This document shows, piece by piece, positions 56,691 through 64,000 of a DNA stretch of 64,000 nucleotides. The notes beneath the pieces were generated by a model. It was not told the origin of the DNA, did not search any database, and saw only the letters and a program-made list of their open reading frames with translations. How positions within the stretch are numbered: the stretch's first letter is position 1; each line of letters starts with the position of its first letter. Made by a program: the position numbers and the translations under genes. Location: contig NZ_JQNA01000002.1 in assembly GCF_000745015.1 (NCBI RefSeq), positions 2,604,001 to 2,668,000 on the forward strand. Reading direction: 5' to 3'. This stretch comes from Burkholderia sp. 9120 (lineage in GTDB: Bacteria > Pseudomonadota > Gammaproteobacteria > Burkholderiales > Burkholderiaceae).

Positions 56691-58415
56691 CTACGCTTCC
56701 CCGCGCAACTTCCTCCCCTGCTCGCGAATCTGCTCCAACGTCGCCCCCGGCGTACTCGCTTCCTGCGGCATGCGGATCTCGATCACCGCCGCGCGCTTCG
56801 CTTCCATCGCGCGTTGCAAGGCCGGCAGAAAATCTTCCGTGCGCTCCACGGTTTCACCGTGCGCGCCGAACGATCGCGCGAACGCCGCGAAGTCCGGATT
56901 GGTCAATCCCGTGCCATGCACGCGCCCAGGATAATGCCGCTCCTGATGCATGCGGATCGTGCCGAAGTGGCCATTGTTCACGACGATAAAAAGCACATGC
57001 AGGTCGTACTGCATCGCCGTCGCGAGTTCTTGCGCCGACATCATGAAGCAGCCGTCACCGGCTAACGCAACCACGGCGCGCTGCGGGTAAAGCGACTTCG
57101 CCGCGATCGCCGCCGGCACACCGTAGCCCATCGCGCCGCTCGTCGGCGCGAGCTGCGAGCGATAGTGCCGATACGAAAAATGCCGATGCAGCCACGTCGC
57201 GTAATTGCCCGCGCCGTTCGTGAGAATCGCGTCGTCCGGTAGATGCGCGCGCAACTGCTGGATCACTTCGCCCATCTGCACATCGCCCGGAATCTGGCGC
57301 GGCTTGCGCCAGTCGAGATACGCGCGGTGCGCTTCGTCCGCCGCGCCTCGCCAGGCGAGCGCGTCGTTAGAGGCGGGTTTCATTGCCGCCAGCATCGCCG
57401 CCAACTCGGGCATACCGGAGACGATCGGCAGATCCGCGGCATACACGCGTCCCAATTCCTCCGCGCCTTGATGGACGTGAACGAGCGTCTGCTTCGTCTT
57501 CGGAATGTCCAGCAACGTGTAGCCATTCGTCGTGGCCTCGCCCAGACGTGGTCCGATCGCAAGTAGCAGATCCGCGTCGTGGATACGCTTTGCGAGCGCC
57601 GGATTGATGCCGAGGCCGACATCGCCCGCATAGTTCGGATGCTCGTTGTCGAGCGTGTCCTGAAAGCGGAACGCGAGCCCGACCGGCAACTGCCAGTTCT
57701 CGACGAAGCGCCGGAAATCCGCGCAGGCCTCCGGCGTCCAGCCGCTGCCGCCCGCGATCACCATGGGCCGTTGCGCGCCTTCCAGCAGTTGCCGCAATGT
57801 GTCGATCTGCGCGACCGACGGCGACGCCGCCACGCGCCGATAAGCCGGCGCGCCGGCCACGACATCGCACGCCTCGCTCAGCACATCTTCCGGCAAGGAC
57901 AACACCACCGGCCCAGGCCGTCCCGACGTCGCGGTGTGAAACGCATGACTCAGATATTCGGGAATGCGCTTCGGATCGTCGATCTGCGCGACCCACTTCG
58001 CCATCTGACCGAACATGCGCCGATAGTCGATCTCCTGGAACGCCTCGCGATCCAGATGCTCGCGCGCGCATTGGCCGATCAGCAAAATCATCGGCGTGGA
58101 GTCCTGAAATGCGGTGTGCACACCGATCGATGCATGCGTGGCGCCCGGCCCGCGCGTGACGATCGCGATGCCCGGGCGGCCGGTCAATTTGCCGACGGCT
58201 TCGGCCATATTCGCGGCGGCGGCTTCGTGACGGCAAACGACGGTCTGGATGCGTTCCGTCTCATCGTGCAGCGAATCCAGCACAGCGAGAAAACTCTCGC
58301 CGGGTACACAGAAAACACGTTCGACACCGTGCGTGAGCAAGGCATCGACAACGAGACGCGCGCCAGTGGTTTGAGCGGCGACGGAACCTGAAACGGGAGC
58401 ATTCGGCAGCGACAT
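56691..58415 (-). CDS. Thiamin diphosphate-dependent enzyme (acetolactate synthase-like)
   Basis: The 574-residue enzyme has the ThDP family layout: N-terminal pyrimidine-binding domain with the activating Glu in VVCRHEAAAANMAEAVGKLTG, a central domain, and the C-terminal pyrophosphate and Mg2+ motif AGDGCFMMSAQELATAMQYDLHVLFIVVNNGHFG. It belongs to the large catalytic-subunit-like group that includes acetolactate synthase and benzoylformate decarboxylase relatives. No regulatory subunit (ilvH) is adjacent, and the gene stands alone behind sdaA, so it may act on another 2-oxo acid. I start at MSLPNAPVSG (58415); the frame is open to 58517. Confidence 0.85.
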   Translation of the reverse strand: MSLPNAPVSGSVAAQTTGARLVVDALLTHGVERVFCVPGESFLAVLDSLHDETERIQTVVCRHEAAAANMAEAVGKLTGRPGIAIVTRGPGATHASIGVHTAFQDSTPMILLIGQCAREHLDREAFQEIDYRRMFGQMAKWVAQIDDPKRIPEYLSHAFHTATSGRPGPVVLSLPEDVLSEACDVVAGAPAYRRVAASPSVAQIDTLRQLLEGAQRPMVIAGGSGWTPEACADFRRFVENWQLPVGLAFRFQDTLDNEHPNYAGDVGLGINPALAKRIHDADLLLAIGPRLGEATTNGYTLLDIPKTKQTLVHVHQGAEELGRVYAADLPIVSGMPELAAMLAAMKPASNDALAWRGAADEAHRAYLDWRKPRQIPGDVQMGEVIQQLRAHLPDDAILTNGAGNYATWLHRHFSYRHYRSQLAPTSGAMGYGVPAAIAAKSLYPQRAVVALAGDGCFMMSAQELATAMQYDLHVLFIVVNNGHFGTIRMHQERHYPGRVHGTGLTNPDFAAFARSFGAHGETVERTEDFLPALQRAMEAKRAAVIEIRMPQEASTPGATLEQIREQGRKLRGEA

Positions 58416-58647
58416 TGCGATGAAGCCTCCAGGCAGTACATGAGTGCGATCTGAGATTGCCGCATCGGCGAAGAGGGGGGCCGATCGGCGCTTCGACAGC
58501 TTACGCCGACAGCGCATGCACTGTCATGGCGCAGCGCAATGGGCGCACATACGGCGAAGCGTCATCGCCGAGCCATGCAACCGCGCGCCCATAAAAAAAC
58601 GCGGACCGTAGCCCGCGTTCATCGTCATTCACCGTACAACACAGCGC

Positions 58648-60036
<1,389 letters not shown>

Positions 60037-60065
60037 TTACTGCTCCATGCTTAATGAGTGTGGGT

Positions 60066-61199
60066 TTATCGCGCCGGCAGCGGCAAACACACGGCGAGCC
60101 ACGCGGGCGGCGTCGGTGCGAGCTGTAGCGCGATCGGCGTATAGCGTCCGTCGAGACGCGCCGCCAGGTGAAACAGTTCCGTCGCGTTCTTCGGGTCCCA
60201 TTGACCCGAATAGCCGGGCAAACCGGCCTCGCGACGTTTGGCATCGAACGGAACGCTCGAATGCACGAATTCTTCATGCGTCTTGCTGCCGGTCGCGTAC
60301 GGCGTGAGCCAGTTGAGCGCGGCCTGCAGCGACGCGCCGTTCGAGCCCTTCTCCGGCAACCAGTTGCGGTTGTGGCGGCGCGCCGACAGCGCGGCCGTGA
60401 CGAGCGGCTGCAAGTCGTAGGTCACGTAATGCAGCGCGTCACGTTCGTTGAAGTCGATCGTCGAGCCGTCCGGCGCGATGTTGTCGCCGATATGCTCGTC
60501 GAACAACCGTTGCGCCGCGTTGATCATCCTGCGGTTGTCGAGCGTGAACGCGGCCATCGCGATCAGCTTGATGCGGTGGCTCTGCCAATTGTTGCGGAAG
60601 GTGCCTTTGAGCGGTCGCGGCTGCGCGTCGATCTGACCGATGTAACCGTTCGCGAGTTTCGTCAGGAACGCCATCGACGCATTGCGCGTTTTCACGGGCA
60701 ACGCACTGGCGGTCATGTCGTACGCGAGGATCAGGCCTTCGAAATGCGTTTCGTCGATCGGATTGAAACTCGGCTGATACGTGGTCACCCACGCGAACAG
60801 CAAACGGTCGACGAGCTTCAGATAACGGTCGTCGCTAGTTGCGCGCCAGGCGAGCGCGGCGTCGCGCAGCAGATCGAGATCTTTCTCCGCTTCGACGCTC
60901 TGATCGTGGATGCCCTCGTGCGGCAGCGTGCCCTCGGTGTGCAGTTTCTCGAGCGCGTGCGGCGCATCGTTCAGATGCGCCTGCACGTTGCTGACGAGTG
61001 CTTTCACACCGGGATCGGCGTTCGTGCGTTCGCTGGTTTGCAGCGCGGGCGCCGCGCAAAAATTCATCGCTGCCTGCGCTTGCCGCAACGGCAGCAGCAA
61101 CGCCGCGCTCGCCAGCGTGAACGCGCAAGCCTGCTGCCACGTCTTCTGGGCTTGCCTGATACCGGTCCGGCTATGCATCGATCGCACCTTTCGCGCCAT
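60066..61199 (-). CDS. Exported alginate-lyase-family protein
   Basis: The 377-residue protein has a signal peptide (hydrophobic core ACAFTLASAALLLPL, end AQA near residue 43) and an all-helical toroid resembling the alginate lyase (PL5-like) family: LILAYDMTASALP, FRNNWQSHRIKLIAMAAFTLD and DGSTIDFNERDALHYVTYDLQPLVTAA. The NNWQSHR segment is at the place where AlgL-type enzymes have NNHSYW, so catalytic residues may differ. It would cut uronic-acid polymers in the periplasm or cell surface. GAGGAG seven bases before the ATG at 61199 fixes the start. It is inserted between gcvP and sdaA, which is odd for its role. Confidence 0.78.
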   Translation of the reverse strand: MARKVRSMHSRTGIRQAQKTWQQACAFTLASAALLLPLRQAQAAMNFCAAPALQTSERTNADPGVKALVSNVQAHLNDAPHALEKLHTEGTLPHEGIHDQSVEAEKDLDLLRDAALAWRATSDDRYLKLVDRLLFAWVTTYQPSFNPIDETHFEGLILAYDMTASALPVKTRNASMAFLTKLANGYIGQIDAQPRPLKGTFRNNWQSHRIKLIAMAAFTLDNRRMINAAQRLFDEHIGDNIAPDGSTIDFNERDALHYVTYDLQPLVTAALSARRHNRNWLPEKGSNGASLQAALNWLTPYATGSKTHEEFVHSSVPFDAKRREAGLPGYSGQWDPKNATELFHLAARLDGRYTPIALQLAPTPPAWLAVCLPLPAR

Positions 61200-61326
61200 G
61201 CGAAACTCCTCGTTAGGCTGATTCGGTGTGTGATGTTAGCCGTTTGCGGCCACTCGCGACAGAAATGCGGACCGAACCGCGCACCGCCTGCTGATAACCA
61301 CAGGCGGTGCGCGGCAGCGGCCACGC

Positions 61327-64000
61327 TTACTCGTAGTCGGCGATCGGCACGCAGGAGCAGAACAGATTGCGGTCGCCGTACACGTTGTCCGCACGGCCAA
61401 CCGGCGGCCAGTACTTCTTCGTGATCAACGTGGGCAGCGGATACGCGGCGGTTTCGCGCGCATACGCGTGCTTCCAGTCGTCGGCAATCACGACCGCAGC
61501 AGTGTGCGGCGCGTGCTTCAGCGGATTGTCCTCGCGGTCCGAGCGGCCTTCTTCGACGGCGCGGATTTCGTCGCGGATCGCAATCATCGCTTCGATGAAA
61601 CGGTCGAGTTCTTCCTTCGATTCCGATTCGGTCGGCTCGACCATCAGCGTGCCCGGCACCGGGAAGCTCATGGTCGGTGCGTGGAAACCGTAGTCGGCGA
61701 GACGCTTGGCGACGTCGTCGACGCTGATGCCGCTGGTTTCCTTCAACGGACGCAGATCGAGAATGCATTCGTGCGCGACCAGTCCGCCCGGGCCCGAATA
61801 CAGCACCGGATAATGCGGCGCCAGTTTGTTCGCGACGTAGTTCGCGTTGAGGATGGCGGTTTCAGTCGCGGCGGTGAGGTTCTTCGCGCCCATCATCGCG
61901 ATGTACATCCACGAGATCGGCAGAATCGAGGCGGAACCGAACGGTGCCCCCGACACCGCGCCGATACCGTTCGGCGCGCGCTCATAGCCCGACGAGATCT
62001 GGTTCGGCAGGAACTGCGCGAGATGCGCGCCGACCGCGACCGGACCGACGCCCGGTCCGCCGCCGCCGTGCGGAATGCAGAAGGTCTTGTGCAGGTTCAG
62101 GTGCGAGACGTCGCCGCCGAACTGGCCCGGCGCGGTCAGACCGACCATGGCATTCATGTTCGCGCCGTCCACGTACACCTGGCCGCCGTGCGCATGCACG
62201 ATCTCGCAGATTTCGCGAACATTCTGCTCGAACACGCCGTGCGTGGACGGATACGTGATCATGATCGCCGCGAGCTTGTCGGCGTGTTGATCGGCCTTCT
62301 TCTTCAGGTCGTCGATATCGACGTTGCCTTGCGCGTCGCACGCCACCACGACCACCTGCATGCCGGCCATTTGCGCCGATGCCGGGTTCGTGCCGTGCGC
62401 CGAAGCGGGAATCAGGCAGACGTTGCGATGCGCTTCGCCGCGCGACGCGTGATACGCGTGGATGATCAGCAGACCCGCGTACTCGCCTTGCGAGCCGGCG
62501 TTCGGTTGCAGCGAGATTGCCGCATAACCCGTTGCCGCGACCAGCATTGCTTCGAGCTGATCGATCATTTCGCGGTAGCCGACGGTTTGCTCAGCCGGTG
62601 CGAACGGATGGATCTGGCCGAATTCAGGCCACGTGACCGGCAGCATTTCCGAGGTCGCGTTCAGCTTCATCGTGCACGAGCCGAGCGGGATCATCGAGCG
62701 GTCGAGCGCGAGGTCCTTGTCGGACAGGCTACGCAGATAGCGCAGCATTTCCGTTTCAGAGTGATGACGGTTGAACACGTGGTGCGTGAGATACGCGCTG
62801 GTGCGTTCGAGCGCGGCCGGCACCGATGCGGTGTTCGAGGCCGCGAGTTTTTCGTCGAGCGCGTCGATTTGCGGTACATCTTTCGAACCCGCGGCTTCGG
62901 CGAACACCGCGAGCAGATCGGCAAGATCGCGACGCGACGTGGTTTCGTCGATCGACAGGCCCACTTGCGTGGCGCTCACGCGGCGCAGGTTAATGCGCCT
63001 CGCGTTCGCCGCGTCGTGCAGTGCTTGCGTGCGCGCGCCGCTGTTGAACGTGAGCGTGTCGAAGAAGTTTTCGTTGGCGAGCGTGTAGCCGAGTTGCTGC
63101 GCGCCTTCGGCGAGCAGCGCGGCGATACGGTTCACGCGCAGCGCGATGGTCTTCAGACCGTGCGGGCCGTGATACACCGCGTACATGCTGGCCATGATCG
63201 CGAGCAGCGCTTGCGCGGTACACACGTTCGAGGTCGCCTTCTCGCGGCGAATATGTTGTTCGCGCGTTTGCAGCGCGAGGCGCAGCGCGGGATTGCCTTG
63301 CGCGTCGACGGTCACGCCGACGAGACGGCCCGGCATTTGACGCTTGAATTCGTCACGCACCGCGAGGTAAGCCGCATGCGGACCGCCGAAACCGACCGGT
63401 ACGCCGAAACGCTGCGTGTTGCCGACGGCCACGTCCGCGCCCCATTCGCCCGGCGGCGTGAGCACGGTCAGCGCGAGCAGGTCGGCGGCGACCACCACAT
63501 GACCGCCCGCGGCGTGGATCGCTTCGGTGAGCGCGCGGTAGTCGCGCACGTCGCCGTTCACACCGGGGTATTGCAGCAGCACGCCGAACGCATTCGCGCT
63601 GGCGGCTTCAGAAGCCGGGCCCACTTTCACTTCAATGCCAACTGGCGTGGCGCGCGTCTTCACCACTTCGATGGTTTGCGGCAGCACGTCGTCGGCGACG
63701 AAGAACACAGTCGACTTCGACTTGCCCACGCGTTGCAGCAGCGTCATCGCTTCGGCGGCGGCGGTGGCTTCGTCGAGCAGCGACGCGTTCGAGATTGCCA
63801 GACCGGTCAGGTCGACGATCATCTGCTGGAAGTTCAGCAGCGCTTCGAGACGGCCTTGCGAGATTTCCGGCTGATACGGCGTGTACGCGGTGTACCACGC
63901 CGGATTTTCCAGCACGTTGCGCAGGATCACCGTCGGGGTGTGCGCGTTGTAATAGCCCTGCCCGATATACGAGCGGAACACCTGGTTCTTGTCCGCGAGT
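61327..64000 (-). CDS. gcvP: Glycine dehydrogenase (decarboxylating), P-protein; 5' end outside the window
   Basis: About 890 residues are present; compared with E. coli GcvP (957 residues) roughly the first 85-90 residues lie beyond the right edge. Reading continues to the window end (LADKNQ before [11 protein letters not shown]). Both halves of the duplicated fold are visible: the N-terminal [34 protein letters not shown] and the C-terminal PLP site [21 protein letters not shown] with the Schiff-base Lys. It decarboxylates glycine and passes the aminomethyl group to the H-protein. gcvT and gcvH are expected just right of the window. The 127 bases between gcvP and the next gene hold no clear terminator. 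Confidence 0.97.
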   Translation of the reverse strand, partial: LADKNQVFRSYIGQGYYNAHTPTVILRNVLENPAWYTAYTPYQPEISQGRLEALLNFQQMIVDLTGLAISNASLLDEATAAAEAMTLLQRVGKSKSTVFFVADDVLPQTIEVVKTRATPVGIEVKVGPASEAASANAFGVLLQYPGVNGDVRDYRALTEAIHAAGGHVVVAADLLALTVLTPPGEWGADVAVGNTQRFGVPVGFGGPHAAYLAVRDEFKRQMPGRLVGVTVDAQGNPALRLALQTREQHIRREKATSNVCTAQALLAIMASMYAVYHGPHGLKTIALRVNRIAALLAEGAQQLGYTLANENFFDTLTFNSGARTQALHDAANARRINLRRVSATQVGLSIDETTSRRDLADLLAVFAEAAGSKDVPQIDALDEKLAASNTASVPAALERTSAYLTHHVFNRHHSETEMLRYLRSLSDKDLALDRSMIPLGSCTMKLNATSEMLPVTWPEFGQIHPFAPAEQTVGYREMIDQLEAMLVAATGYAAISLQPNAGSQGEYAGLLIIHAYHASRGEAHRNVCLIPASAHGTNPASAQMAGMQVVVVACDAQGNVDIDDLKKKADQHADKLAAIMITYPSTHGVFEQNVREICEIVHAHGGQVYVDGANMNAMVGLTAPGQFGGDVSHLNLHKTFCIPHGGGGPGVGPVAVGAHLAQFLPNQISSGYERAPNGIGAVSGAPFGSASILPISWMYIAMMGAKNLTAATETAILNANYVANKLAPHYPVLYSGPGGLVAHECILDLRPLKETSGISVDDVAKRLADYGFHAPTMSFPVPGTLMVEPTESESKEELDRFIEAMIAIRDEIRAVEEGRSDREDNPLKHAPHTAAVVIADDWKHAYARETAAYPLPTLITKKYWPPVGRADNVYGDRNLFCSCVPIADYE

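Overview
The window looks like an origin-proximal part of chromosome 1 of a Burkholderia or Paraburkholderia-type beta-proteobacterium. The grounds are high G+C with strong third-position GC bias, the gene string mnmG-rsmG-parA-parB-atpIBEFHAGDC, hemE next to priA, a DUF3717-type small protein, phhA/phhB with a divergent Lrp regulator, a three-domain PutA, and consensus parS sites. I see no insertion sequence, prophage, CRISPR array, tRNA or rRNA.

Layout. 0-2.7 kb: a cation:proton antiporter and a YbdK-type carboxylate-amine ligase. 2.7-3.2 kb: a gene-free stretch with an AT-rich segment, three TAG repeats and a cluster of DnaA boxes, which is my best candidate for the replication origin. 3.2-6.6 kb: a Cys-rich MarR regulator, a glutamine amidotransferase, an Old Yellow Enzyme homologue and a SET-domain protein. 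6.7-9.0 kb: a two-component system. 9.1-11.4 kb: a small DUF3717-like protein, phenylalanine hydroxylase with its pterin dehydratase, and an Lrp-type regulator. 11.4-16.8 kb: a CYTH protein, a LysR regulator divergent from mmsA, and a GMC oxidoreductase.

17-29 kb holds two complete ABC transporters of the branched-chain amino acid (HAAT) class. The first has separate ATPase, ATPase, binding-protein, permease and permease genes. The second has two tandem paralogous binding proteins, a long permease, a fused permease-ATPase and a second ATPase. Between them lies a structured, terminator-ended RNA candidate. The second cluster ends at a parS palindrome that is also shaped like an intrinsic terminator.

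29-42 kb is the chromosome-maintenance and energy block: mnmG (with a second parS inside), rsmG, parA, parB, and the whole F1Fo ATP synthase operon behind a near-consensus promoter. A short accessory-looking segment follows, with a lone effector- or toxin-like protein and a fatty acyl-CoA ligase, then a gene-poor region with a second structured RNA candidate on the minus strand. 46-56.6 kb: a PheC-like periplasmic cyclohexadienyl dehydratase, hemE, priA, a 56-residue membrane protein, putA behind a GTTGCA inverted-repeat operator, and a fourth HAAT binding protein. 56.7-64 kb, all minus strand: a ThDP-dependent enzyme, sdaA, an alginate-lyase-like exported protein and the 3' part of gcvP (cut by the window edge).

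The metabolic theme is amino-acid uptake and turnover (Phe/Tyr, Val, Pro, Gly/Ser) next to origin, segregation and ATP synthase genes. The most notable non-coding signals are the origin-like array, the parS/terminator overlap, the PutA operator and the two unassigned structured RNAs. Start sites were chosen by eye from ribosome-binding sites and family N-termini, so some could shift by a few codons.
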